A DNA stretch of 64,000 nt from positions 186,001-250,000 of the forward strand of contig NZ_JAHQZS010000005.1 in assembly GCF_019061145.1 (NCBI RefSeq). The letters run 5' to 3'. The position numbers were made by a program, and so were the translations under genes. The notes beneath the pieces are model-generated. The model did no database searches. It was given only the letters and a program-made list of their open reading frames with translations, and had not been told where the DNA came from. This DNA comes from Anianabacter salinae. GTDB taxonomy: Bacteria > Pseudomonadota > Alphaproteobacteria > Rhodobacterales > Rhodobacteraceae. Positions 53,885-62,681 of this stretch are shown piece after piece (the first letter of the stretch is position 1; every line of letters begins with the position of its first letter).

Positions 53885-54505
53885 TTATGCGGGGGGAGCG
53901 CGCATCAGATCGGCAAGGGTGGCCGTGTCCGTCCCAAGACCGTCCGCCGCCACGTGATCGGCCGCCGACAGGCGCACGGCGTCCGGCTTGTTCTGGTTCA
54001 GCTTCCAGGTGCCCTCGATGGTTTCGATGTGCAGGCGCAGAGGCACCAGCGTGCGCATCATCTTCGCCATCAGGTCGCCGGGCATCTTGGCGGTCTTCCA
54101 GACCGGTTTCGGCGCGAGGCGCGTCTCGAAGTGATCGGAGACCTCGTCGAGGATGCGGCGCAGGTCGGTGTCTGGCAGGCGTTCGAGGCGGCCGCGCAGG
54201 TGGACGGCGACGTAGTTCCACGTCGGCACCTGATCGTCGACGCGGTACCAGTCGGGCGAGACGTAGCCGTCGGGGCCGGTGACGGCGATCACGGCGGGCG
54301 TTGCAGCGTCCAGAAGGCGCGCAATGGGGTTGGAGCGCACCAGATGCAGGTCGGCGGCGGTGCCGTCTTCGGTGAGCAGGAACGGGACATGCGACAGCAG
54401 CGGGCCGGAGGCCGCGTTGACAGCGAGCATCCCGAAGCCGCGCGAGCGGGCGAAGGCGAGGTTCCGGTGGTCCCCCGCCGTGCGGAAGGCGGGGTTAGGA
54501 TGCAT
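53885..54505 (-). CDS. PaiB-like FMN-binding negative transcriptional regulator family protein
   Basis: 206 aa from ATG 54505. FMN-binding split-barrel protein: MHPNPAFRTAGDHRNLAFARSRGFGMLAVNAASGPLLSHVPFLL at the N-terminus and VPTWNYVAVHLRGRLERLP in the middle are the family hallmarks. Named after Bacillus PaiB, a regulator of protease genes, but many members have no known target, so a regulatory role here is only by name. The start overlaps the mtaB stop by 11 bases. Confidence 0.84.
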   Translation of the reverse strand: MHPNPAFRTAGDHRNLAFARSRGFGMLAVNAASGPLLSHVPFLLTEDGTAADLHLVRSNPIARLLDAATPAVIAVTGPDGYVSPDWYRVDDQVPTWNYVAVHLRGRLERLPDTDLRRILDEVSDHFETRLAPKPVWKTAKMPGDLMAKMMRTLVPLRLHIETIEGTWKLNQNKPDAVRLSAADHVAADGLGTDTATLADLMRAPPA

Positions 54506-55772
54506 CCGGCACACCGCAAAGCTGCCGCCCGTCGCGCGCCGTGATCCGCATGGGCACGATCTGCCCTTCGGGCTGATCGGCGTCGCAGATGACCTCGGCG
54601 AAATGCTCGGTCCGGCCCATGCGCGGCGATTCCATCAGCAAGGCATGATGCTGCCCGACCTGGGCGTCGAGATGGCGCCGTTCCGCGTCGGCGCCCGCCG
54701 CGCGCAGGCGGGCTGCTCGGACCTTGATCACCTTGCCATCGACACGCGACGGGATGCGCGCGGCGGGGGTGCCGGGGCGGGCGGAATAAGGGAAGACGTG
54801 AAGCCAGGTCAGGTGGCACTCCTCGACCAGCCGCAGCGCGTTCTCGAAATGCGCCTCGGTCTCGGTCGGGAAGCCCGCGATGATGTCGGCGCCAAAGGTG
54901 ATGCCGGGGCGCAAGCGCCGCGCCTCTTCGCAGAAACGGATGGCGTCGTCGCGCAGGTGGCGGCGCTTCATCCGTTTCAGGATCAGGTCGTCGCCGTGCT
55001 GCAGGGACAGGTGCAGGTGCGGCATCAGGCGCGGCTCGGTCGCGATGGCCTGCATCAGGTTGTCATCGGCTTCGATCGAATCGATCGAACTGATCCGCAG
55101 GCGCGGTAGATCGGGCACCAGCCTCATGATGCGCATGACAAGATCGCCAAGGCGCGGGGTGCCGGGCAGATCTGCGCCCCATGACGTCAGATCGACGCCG
55201 GTCAGCACGACCTCGTTATAGCCGCGATCCACCAGCCGCTTGATCTGGTCCACCACGACGCCGGCCCCGACCGACCGCGAATTGCCGCGCCCAAAGGGGA
55301 TGATGCAGAAGGTGCAGCGGTGGTCGCAGCCGTTCTGAACCTGCACATATGCGCGGCTGCGGGTGCCGAAGCCGTCGATCAGGTGCCCGGCGGTTTCCGT
55401 GACCGACATGATGTCGTCCACCTGCACCTGCGGCGCATCCCCGATGAAGTCGGGGGCCATGCGCGCCCATGTTTCGGGCTGCATCTTTTCGGTGTTGCCG
55501 ATCACCAGATCGACCTCGGGCATCGCGGCAAAGGTGCCCGGTTCGGTCTGCGCGGCGCAGCCGGTCACGATCAGGCGGGCGCTCGGGTTCTCGCGCCGCA
55601 GCTTGCGGATTTCCTGCCGCGCCTTGCGCACCGCCTCGGACGTCACGGCGCAGGTGTTCACGACGACCGCGTCGCCGACACCGGCGGCGGTCGCCAGTTC
55701 CTTCATCGCCTCGGTCTCGTAGGCGTTCAGGCGGCAGCCGAGCGTGGTGAATTTGGGAACGGCGCGGTCCAT
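54495..55772 (-). CDS. mtaB: tRNA t6A37 methylthiotransferase MtaB
   Basis: Radical SAM enzyme that adds a methylthio group to N6-threonylcarbamoyladenosine 37 in tRNA; about 425 aa. An N-terminal MTTase domain has FTTLGCRLNAYETEAM and VVNTCAVTSEAVRKAR, with three cysteines for the auxiliary cluster (the third in VTGCAAQ); CDHRCTFCIIPFGRGNSRS carries the radical SAM cysteines. A TRAM-like tail ends the protein. I chose the ATG at 55772, one base after the dapF stop, over the ATG 24 bases upstream. Confidence 0.94.
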   Translation of the reverse strand: MDRAVPKFTTLGCRLNAYETEAMKELATAAGVGDAVVVNTCAVTSEAVRKARQEIRKLRRENPSARLIVTGCAAQTEPGTFAAMPEVDLVIGNTEKMQPETWARMAPDFIGDAPQVQVDDIMSVTETAGHLIDGFGTRSRAYVQVQNGCDHRCTFCIIPFGRGNSRSVGAGVVVDQIKRLVDRGYNEVVLTGVDLTSWGADLPGTPRLGDLVMRIMRLVPDLPRLRISSIDSIEADDNLMQAIATEPRLMPHLHLSLQHGDDLILKRMKRRHLRDDAIRFCEEARRLRPGITFGADIIAGFPTETEAHFENALRLVEECHLTWLHVFPYSARPGTPAARIPSRVDGKVIKVRAARLRAAGADAERRHLDAQVGQHHALLMESPRMGRTEHFAEVICDADQPEGQIVPMRITARDGRQLCGVPDAS

Positions 55773-55773
55773 G

Positions 55774-56610
55774 TCACAGCGCCCCGAGAAAGGCATCGGT
55801 CAGGGTGGCGGTGAAGACATGCGCCGTCGGCCCGGTCATCCAGACGCCATCGTCGCGCCAGTCGATCTCCAACGTGCCGCCATCGACGTGCACCGTCACG
55901 CGACGCCCGGTCAGGCCACGCCGGGCGGCGGCAACGGCGGCGGCGCAGGAACAGGACCCCGATGCCAGCGTGATGCCGGTGCCGCGTTCCCAGATGCGCA
56001 GGCGAATCTCGCTGTCCGACAGCACCTGCACGACCTCGACGTTGGTGCGTTCGGGATAGAGCGGGTGATGTTCATAGCGGGGGCCGAACTGGTGCAGCGG
56101 GATCGCCTCGGCATCGTCCACGAAGAAAGTGCAATGCGGATTGCCCATGCCGGTGGCGACGGGGCCGCCCTCGATCGGCAATTCGTCCGTGTCCATCGCC
56201 TCGGCCAACGGAATGTCCTGCCAGTCTAAAAGCGGTGTGCCCATGTTCACGCGGGTCATTCCGCCGCCCGCATCTTCGCAGGCCAGAAGCCCGCGGGTCG
56301 TGCGCAGGGTCAGCGCAGTCTCGCCGGTCTCGTCCATCAGGTGCCGCGCGATGCAGCGTGTGGCGTTGCCGCAGGCCGACGAGAGCGAGCCGTCGGCGTT
56401 GTAGAAGGTCAGGCGCGCGGCGGCCTCGGAATCGGCCTCGATCAGCGCAAGCTGGTCATATCCGACGCCCCGGTGACGGTCGCCGAGCGCACGGATCACG
56501 GCAAGCGAAGGCGCAGGCGCGCCGTCTCGAAGGTCGAAGACCACGAAGTCATTGCCGAGCCCATGCATCTTCATGAAGCTGCGGCCTGATATGTCAGCGC
56601 GTTCCTGCAT
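55774..56610 (-). CDS. dapF: Diaminopimelate epimerase
   Basis: Converts LL- to meso-diaminopimelate for lysine and peptidoglycan; 278 aa from ATG 56610 or 266 from ATG 56574 (MKMHGLGNDFVVFD, the family's usual beginning). Catalytic Cys residues are in SSACGNATRCIA (near residue 88) and ASGSCSCAAAVAA (near 225). Neither start has a strong ribosome binding site. First gene of a dapF-mtaB-paiB-like operon. Confidence 0.93.
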   Translation of the reverse strand: MQERADISGRSFMKMHGLGNDFVVFDLRDGAPAPSLAVIRALGDRHRGVGYDQLALIEADSEAAARLTFYNADGSLSSACGNATRCIARHLMDETGETALTLRTTRGLLACEDAGGGMTRVNMGTPLLDWQDIPLAEAMDTDELPIEGGPVATGMGNPHCTFFVDDAEAIPLHQFGPRYEHHPLYPERTNVEVVQVLSDSEIRLRIWERGTGITLASGSCSCAAAVAAARRGLTGRRVTVHVDGGTLEIDWRDDGVWMTGPTAHVFTATLTDAFLGAL

Positions 56611-56758
56611 GCCGCGGCATATACGTCTCAATCGCGGGCGAATCCAGCACCGCAATCAAGTCGATCTTGCCCAGGCGTAAACCATCAAGTGATGATCGCA
56701 ATTCTGCTGACTCGATGGGGCGTCGTGCGCCGTCATTTCGAAGACTTGGGGATCTGCC

Positions 56759-57988
56759 ATGAACCGTCTCACGCGCCTTGCTGCGAGCCTTGCCATCTGT
56801 GCGTCAGCCTACGTTGTGGCTACTCCTGCGCAAGCCGCTGGTCTTACAGTACTTAATTGTGCGAATGTCGGGTCATTCAATCTGACCAACCTAGCAGTTC
56901 TGCGGGTCAATGTCAGCACGGGCGACGTTATCAGCGCCGCAGGTGCAGGAGGGGCAGTCGAAGTCAGCGTCAACAACGGTCAACCTTCGACACCCTAACT
57001 TCCGTTCAGCGTAACAGCGGCTGTCGACGGCCAAATAGAGCTCAATCACTCAGGCACTGATGCGGTCATCACCTGTACGCCAAAACTGGCAGCGGCAGCG
57101 AATGTCCCGACGACGCTGGGCAACACACTGGGTGTTCTAAGCGGCAACAGCCAGACCACCGCGACTCAGGTCGGGATCAACAAGAACACCCAGAATCGTC
57201 TTGGCGGCGGCGGTGCGAATGCCGTGACGCGCGACGGCCTGTTCTTCTCGACTCAAGGCACACCGGGCCAGGTTGGGCGAAGCGACTACAACGCCTGGAT
57301 TTCGGCCGAGGGACGGTTCTATTCCGGCGCGGTCACCGGGTTCAGCGGCGATCTTGTCGGCGGTGTGGATTTCCTGATCGGTTCGCGCATGATCGTGGGT
57401 GCGCTTGCGGCATACAACCACATGGAGCTGTCGACGACCACAACGCAGGCCAGCGTGAACGCGGCTGCGGTTGGCGGGTATTTCGCATCGCGCCTCGATA
57501 CGAACCTCTACCTCGACGGCTATCTCAGCGTTGCATTCCCCAACTATATCGTGCCCGGCGCCAGCTTTTCAGCGACGCGCTATTCCGCCTCGCTGAATTT
57601 GACGGGCGAGATCGAGCGCGGTCTCTACCGTCTGGAACCTTTCGCGCAGTTCAAGGGCTTTACCGAGGGGCAGCCTGCCTATACCGGCACGGCGGGCGCC
57701 GTCGGAACCAATGATATCACGAGCTATACGCTGTCCATGGGCGGACGACTGACCGCGACGGCGAACGAGGGCACGGGCGGGATCGTGCCGTATGTCAGCC
57801 TTGCGCTCGACTACCGGATGATCAGTTCGACGCTGGCCGGCACGGACACGTTCCTTGCCCCGCGCTTTGGTGTCGGCGGCCAGATGGCTGTTGGCAGGGG
57901 GGCGTTGTCGCTAGATCTCGACACCGGGCGCGTCCGGTCCGACACCACCGATATCGGTGGCCGTGTGACTTACGAGTTCGTCTTCTAG
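56759..57988 (+). pseudogene. Autotransporter-domain outer-membrane protein, interrupted by one in-frame stop
   Basis: Signal peptide (MNRLTRLAASLAICASAYVVATPAQAAG) and a start of the passenger are followed by a TAA at 56996-56998 (codon 80); the same frame is then open through 57985 for another 329 codons. Immediately after the stop it reads LPFSVTAAVDGQIELN, continuing the same style, and a C-terminal autotransporter barrel follows, ending in YEFVF. So the 409-codon gene appears disabled by one nonsense change, not a frameshift. Codon use and reading frame are otherwise intact. A restart at GTG 57224 has no ribosome binding site. Promoter region is the 150 bases between it and dapF. Confidence 0.82.
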
Positions 57989-58053
57989 GGTGCCGTTTCT
58001 GCTCGGAATCCTCTTTCTGTGCACCGGGGCAACACGCCGGGCGTTATGCACTT

Positions 58054-58082
58054 GACGGGGGTTTCCGCATTTTCTAGACGGA
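58054..58082 (+). promoter_or_regulatory. Candidate tRNA-Lys promoter
   Basis: TTGACG (58054-58059), 17 bases, TAGACG (58077-58082), with the tRNA 5' end 12 bases further on. The -35 is one base off consensus, the -10 is poor. Confidence 0.4.
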
Positions 58083-58093
58083 CGGCCTAGTGT

Positions 58094-58169
58094 GGGCCGG
58101 TAGCTCAGTTGGTAGAGCAACTGACTTTTAATCAGTAGGTCTCGGGTTCGAGCCCCGACCGGCTCACCA
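58094..58169 (+). tRNA. tRNA-Lys (anticodon TTT)
   Basis: Acceptor GGGCCGG pairs with CCGGCTC (one G-T pair), discriminator A and encoded CCA at 58167-58169. D arm AGCTCAGTTGGTAGAGCA, anticodon stem ACTGA/TCAGT with TTT in the loop, T arm TCGGGTTCGAGCCCCGA. Typical 76-base form. Confidence 0.98.
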
Positions 58170-58364
58170 CTATCTCTCCTGATCGGGTTGGACGTGCGTG
58201 TCGCAGGGCATTTATGCCTTCCGCTCGGCGGCCTGCACGCTAGTGTGACCACTGGCGGGGTGGTTGCCCCGGAGGGAGGAGCCTTTGCGCCGCGTCAGCC
58301 ACTGACGCGTGTGCGTCCGGTGCCGCCTGCCCCGCCAAGCAATGACATCGTGCGGAGGGTCGAC

Positions 58365-60038
58365 ATGGCCAAGGCGAAGAATATCCTGTTCATCATGTTC
58401 GACCAGCTGCGCTGGGATTATCTCAGCTGCTACGGACATCCGCACCTTCAGACGCCGAACATGGACCGCCTTGCCGCTATGGGGGTCCGGTTCGACCGGG
58501 CCTATGTGCAATCCACGATCTGCGGCTCATCCAGGATGTCGACCTACACGGGGCGCTACGTTCAAAGCCACGGTGCAAGCTGGAACAACATCCCGCTCAA
58601 GGTCGGCGAGTTGACCATGGGGGACCACCTGCGCGCGCGGGGCATGGGCTGCTGGCTGGTGGGCAAGACCCACATGATGGCGGATGCCGAAGGCATGGCG
58701 CGGCTGGGCATCGAGGCGGACAGCGTGATCGGCGCGCGCGTCGCGGAATGCGGGTTCGACGTGTTCGAGAGGGACGACGGCATGCGCCCCGAGGGGCCGG
58801 ACGGCATGTATGACGAAGGCGGCGCGCTGGCCTACAACGACTACCTGCGATCCAAGGGCTACCAGAGCGAGAATCCCTGGCACGACCATGCCAATTCAGG
58901 GATCGACGAGGACGGCAACGTGTTGTCGGCGTGGTTCCTGAAGAATTCCAACCTGCCCGCGAACATCGCCGAGGAGGACAGCGAAACGCCCTACATGACG
59001 CGGCGCGGCATGGCGTTCATCGAATCGCAGGGCGACCAGCCGTGGTGCTGCCACCTGTCCTATATCAAGCCGCACTGGCCCTACATCGTGCCCGAGCCCT
59101 ACGCCTCGATGTATGGCCCGCAGGATTTCCTGCGCCCGGTGCGCAGCGAGGAAGAGCGCGCCAATGCGCATCCGGTGATGAAGGCGTTCATGGACAGCAA
59201 GGTCGGACAGGCGTTCTCACGCGATGACGTGCGCAATGCCGTGCTGCCCGCCTACATGGGCCTCATCAAGCAGTGCGACGACCAGATGGGTGTGCTGTTC
59301 GACTGGCTCGAACGGACCGGGCGGATGCAGGACACGATGATCGTCCTAACCGCGGACCACGGCGATTTCATGGGCGATCACTGGATGGGCGAAAAGCAGT
59401 TCTTCCACGACGCCTCGGCACGCGTGCCCCTGATCGTCTACGATCCATCGCCCGAGGCGGATGCCACCCGCGGCACGGTCTGCGACGAGTTGGTACAAAG
59501 CATCGACCTTTTGCCGACGTTCTACGAGGTCGCGGACGGGCACATCGACGAGATCGCGCATGTCGCCGAAGGCAAGTCGCTGCGCCCGATCCTGCATGGC
59601 ACAGCAGACGCCCCGCTGCATGACTTCGTGATCTCGGAATACGACTACGCCGCCACCCCGATGGCGGAACGGCTTGGCGTGTCGGTGCGCGAGGCGGTGC
59701 TGTTCATGGTCGCCACGAAAGAGTGGAAAATGGTCCATTCCGAGGGCGGGTTCCGGCCGATCCTGTTCGATCTGGTGAACGACCCGGACGAACTGGTGGA
59801 CCTTGGGGGCAGCCCCGACCACACGGACATCATCGACGAGATGTATGCGCACCTGTTCAAGTGGACGCGCCGCGTGTCGCAGCGCACCACCCGCAGCAAG
59901 GCACAGCTTGAGGAAATGCGCACCGCTGCCGCGCGCAAGGGCATCTTGCTGGGCGTTTATGACGAGGACGAGGCGCCGCTGGAGCTGACGGTGCGCTACC
60001 GGGGCCGCAAGGCCGCCGACAAGCGAGGCGAGGTCTAG
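58365..60038 (+). CDS. Sulfatase-family (alkaline phosphatase superfamily) hydrolase
   Basis: 557-residue hydrolase, no signal peptide, so probably cytoplasmic; nearest relatives by motif are arylsulfatases and phosphonate monoester hydrolases. Start ATG 58365 has GGAGG just upstream; the longer open frame is unsupported. Metal ligands: NILFIMFDQLRWD at the N-terminus and TADHGDFMGDHWMGEKQFFHDA. The formylglycine region reads TICGSSRMSTYTGRY, Cys-Gly-Ser-Ser-Arg rather than the canonical Cys-x-Pro-x-Arg. Substrate unknown. Its 3' end overlaps that of the convergent GT39 gene by 4 bases. Confidence 0.85.
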   Translation: MAKAKNILFIMFDQLRWDYLSCYGHPHLQTPNMDRLAAMGVRFDRAYVQSTICGSSRMSTYTGRYVQSHGASWNNIPLKVGELTMGDHLRARGMGCWLVGKTHMMADAEGMARLGIEADSVIGARVAECGFDVFERDDGMRPEGPDGMYDEGGALAYNDYLRSKGYQSENPWHDHANSGIDEDGNVLSAWFLKNSNLPANIAEEDSETPYMTRRGMAFIESQGDQPWCCHLSYIKPHWPYIVPEPYASMYGPQDFLRPVRSEEERANAHPVMKAFMDSKVGQAFSRDDVRNAVLPAYMGLIKQCDDQMGVLFDWLERTGRMQDTMIVLTADHGDFMGDHWMGEKQFFHDASARVPLIVYDPSPEADATRGTVCDELVQSIDLLPTFYEVADGHIDEIAHVAEGKSLRPILHGTADAPLHDFVISEYDYAATPMAERLGVSVREAVLFMVATKEWKMVHSEGGFRPILFDLVNDPDELVDLGGSPDHTDIIDEMYAHLFKWTRRVSQRTTRSKAQLEEMRTAAARKGILLGVYDEDEAPLELTVRYRGRKAADKRGEV

Positions 60039-61504
60039 CGCAGGGTCAGGCTTACGACGCTGATGTTCAGATAGGGGCGCCCGCCCCGGGTCAGGATCAC
60101 CGGCTCGTGCAGCGTTGCGCCCGCGTCAAGCTGGCGCACCTTGGACAGGAAGGCCTGTGCCTGCGCGCCTGCATCCGGGATCAGGTGCGCCGACAGGGCC
60201 AGTGTCTCGCCCGTTGCCGTCATGCCCGGCAGATAGCGGAAGTGGTGCAGATCACCTTCGATCAGGCGCACCGGGTAGGCACCGTGCAGCGCAGTCGAAA
60301 AGACGCCGCCCTCGATCCATTCACGGGCGACCAGCACATCCGTCCCCTCAAGCAGCCCGCGTTCGGCAAGCGCGCCGCGCAGCGGGGCATAGTCGAACAC
60401 GGAGCGCGTATCGTCCCACAGCGGCGCGGTGTCATGGGTGAAGCGGGTCAGAAGCCCGGTGTGGACGTGCAGCAGGAAGACCGGCACCAGCAGCCAGAAC
60501 GGGATCGCAAAGCCCGCGACCCAGCGCGCGTTCCGGCGCACCCGCGCAGTATCCTGATGCGATAGCCACAGCGCAGCCAAGGGAATGGCGAACAGCCACC
60601 CCGGCATCGTCCAGTGCGCAAAGCTGAGCGGGGTCAACGCGAAGACAAGGCTGAAGGCCAGGATCGGACCCAGCGCCACCGCAGCCACCAGCCCAAGCGC
60701 CGGATCACGCCGCCGCCCGGCGTGGATCAGGCCGCGCAGGCAGAGCAGCGCCACCGGCGGCAGCAGCATCACCGTCTGGATCGCCAGCATCTTGCTGAAG
60801 TTCGCCGGTTGAAAGCTGGTCGAGGTGCGCCCCGAATGAAAACCGAAGCTGGCCCAGTCATTGCCGATGTTCCACGCCAGAACCGGCAGCAGGCCCAGCA
60901 GCGCGACACCCACCGCCAGCCAGAAGCCGGGCCGCACCAGACAGCCGCGCCCGGTGCGCGATGCCAGCGCGAAGACAAGGATCGACAGCGCGAAAAGCCC
61001 GGCGTGATACTTGGACATCAGCGCCAGACCCAGCGCCGCGCCGCCTGCGAGCCACAGCCAGAGGCCAGCGTACGGACGCTCGATCAGGGTCAGCAGGGCG
61101 AGTACGGCCAGCGCGGCAAAGCACCCGAGCGGGCTGTCCGGCACGGCCATGAAGCCGAAAAGCACCGTGAAGATCGGCGTGACCGCGAACAGCGCGCCGG
61201 TCCACAGCGCAACGCGGTCGCCGCCCAGCCGATAGCCGATACCGTAGAGGCCCCAGAACGTCCCCGCCCCAAACACCAGCGCGGGCAGGCGGTAGACGAA
61301 CGCATGTTCGATCCCCGTCAGGTCGGCGGCGAACACCGGCGCCCAGAAGCCGAGCGGCGGGTGATCGGAAAAGCTGAGCGAATAGTCGCGCGCGACGGCG
61401 ATGGCATAGGTCTCGTCCCAGCCCAGCGGCAAAAGCCACGCAAGCAGCGCCCGCGCCGCCATCAGGGCAGCGAACAGGACCCATGCGGCGCGGGGGATAC
61501 CCAT
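60035..61504 (-). CDS. GT39-type membrane glycosyltransferase
   Basis: 489 aa from ATG 61504, with about ten membrane segments and LPLGWDETYAIAVARDYSLSFSDHPPLGFWAPVFAADLTG near the N-terminus; the Asp-Glu in DET is the catalytic loop of the PMT/ArnT family. Such enzymes transfer sugar from a polyprenyl-phosphate donor outside the membrane. The dolichyl-phosphate-type synthase encoded just upstream on the same strand could make the donor; 4 bases separate the two genes. Acceptor unknown. Confidence 0.86.
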   Translation of the reverse strand: MGIPRAAWVLFAALMAARALLAWLLPLGWDETYAIAVARDYSLSFSDHPPLGFWAPVFAADLTGIEHAFVYRLPALVFGAGTFWGLYGIGYRLGGDRVALWTGALFAVTPIFTVLFGFMAVPDSPLGCFAALAVLALLTLIERPYAGLWLWLAGGAALGLALMSKYHAGLFALSILVFALASRTGRGCLVRPGFWLAVGVALLGLLPVLAWNIGNDWASFGFHSGRTSTSFQPANFSKMLAIQTVMLLPPVALLCLRGLIHAGRRRDPALGLVAAVALGPILAFSLVFALTPLSFAHWTMPGWLFAIPLAALWLSHQDTARVRRNARWVAGFAIPFWLLVPVFLLHVHTGLLTRFTHDTAPLWDDTRSVFDYAPLRGALAERGLLEGTDVLVAREWIEGGVFSTALHGAYPVRLIEGDLHHFRYLPGMTATGETLALSAHLIPDAGAQAQAFLSKVRQLDAGATLHEPVILTRGGRPYLNISVVSLTLR

Positions 61505-61508
61505 ACCC

Positions 61509-62657
61509 CTAGCGTGCCCGCCAGGTCGCAAAGGACGAGGCGACGAAGTTCCACAGCGCGCCGACGATGGCCCCCGCAGTGCTGGCAAGGGCCCATTGCG
61601 GCACCGCCGAATACACCGCCTCGGCGACGCCGACGTTCATCACCGCGCCGATGGCACAGACCGCGTAGAAGCTCAGTAATCCGCGCAGGACACCCCAGCC
61701 GCGCAGCGCGCGGTCGCGGTAGGTCAACGCGTTGTTGAGAAAGAAGTTGGTCGTCATCGCGGCGAAGACCCCCGCGACCTGCGCCCAGCCAAAGGCCAGA
61801 TCGGCGGCAAGCCCGAGGCGCACGAACAGCAGTTGAACGAAGATGCCTGATACCCCGACCATGCCAAACAGGATGAACCGGATCGGCAGCAGCCCCCCGG
61901 TCATCCGCGCGACGACGAGGCCAAGGAATTCCAGCGTGACGGCGGCGTCCATCTTGGATTCGCCGTGCTGGCGCTCGCGGAAGGTATAGCCGACCTCCTC
62001 GACGCCCCAGCGGCCGCCCGACGCCGACAGCATGTCGGCAAGGATCTTGAAGCCGTCGGTCTGCAGCCCGGTCACGATCTGGTTGAACGACGCGCGGCGG
62101 ACCATGAAGAAGCCCGACATCGGATCGGTCGCGGTGATCCGCAGGAATCGCCGCGCCAGTCCGGTCGCCATGTCGCTGCCCCACTTGCGCAGCGGCGACA
62201 GGCCCGATCCCGCCGATCCGCCCTCGGCGTTGCGGGTGCCGATGACAAGGTCGGTCCCGGGATCCCGGAACTTGTCGAACATCGCGGGCAGGATGCGCTC
62301 GTCGTGCTGAAGGTCGGCGTCGATCACGGCGACAACGGGCGAAATCGCGGACAGCATCCCCTCGATGCAGGCGCCCGCAAGCCCGCGCCGCCCGATCCGG
62401 TGCAGCACGCGCACGCGCCCGTCTTCTTGCCCGACAGAGGCAACCTCGGCGGCGGTGCCGTCGGGGCTGTCATCGTCGACGAACACGACTTCCCAGCGGA
62501 TACCGTGCAGTGCGTCTGCCAACAGGGCCACAAGCGGGCGGACGTTGTCGCGCTCATTGTAGGTGGGCACAACGATCGTCAGTTCCGGGATCGCAGTGAT
62601 GGGGGTGTCTTTTGTCATGTCGCGGCGCGTCAAAGCACCCTGCGCCGCATTTGTCAC
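61509..62657 (-). CDS. GT2 glycosyltransferase fused to GtrA-like membrane domain
   Basis: 382 aa from the GTG at 62657, which has AGGGGGA 8 bases upstream; ATG 62618 is an alternative. Residues about 25-255 form a polyprenyl-phosphate sugar synthase: LTIVVPTYNERDNVRPLV, VVFVDDDSPDGTAAEV, VVAVIDADLQHDERILPAM. Residues about 260-380 are four membrane helices of the GtrA family (ILFGMVGVSGIFVQLLFVRLGL). The fusion joins synthesis and putative flipping of a lipid-linked sugar. Operon with the GT39 gene. Confidence 0.88.
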   Translation of the reverse strand: MTNAAQGALTRRDMTKDTPITAIPELTIVVPTYNERDNVRPLVALLADALHGIRWEVVFVDDDSPDGTAAEVASVGQEDGRVRVLHRIGRRGLAGACIEGMLSAISPVVAVIDADLQHDERILPAMFDKFRDPGTDLVIGTRNAEGGSAGSGLSPLRKWGSDMATGLARRFLRITATDPMSGFFMVRRASFNQIVTGLQTDGFKILADMLSASGGRWGVEEVGYTFRERQHGESKMDAAVTLEFLGLVVARMTGGLLPIRFILFGMVGVSGIFVQLLFVRLGLAADLAFGWAQVAGVFAAMTTNFFLNNALTYRDRALRGWGVLRGLLSFYAVCAIGAVMNVGVAEAVYSAVPQWALASTAGAIVGALWNFVASSFATWRAR

Positions 62658-62681
62658 GGGCCAATTCCCCCTGAACGCAGC

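Noticed and set aside
58188-58364. 59-residue N-terminal extension of the sulfatase-family protein
   Set aside because: No ribosome binding site and low-complexity sequence; GGAGG points to ATG 58365.
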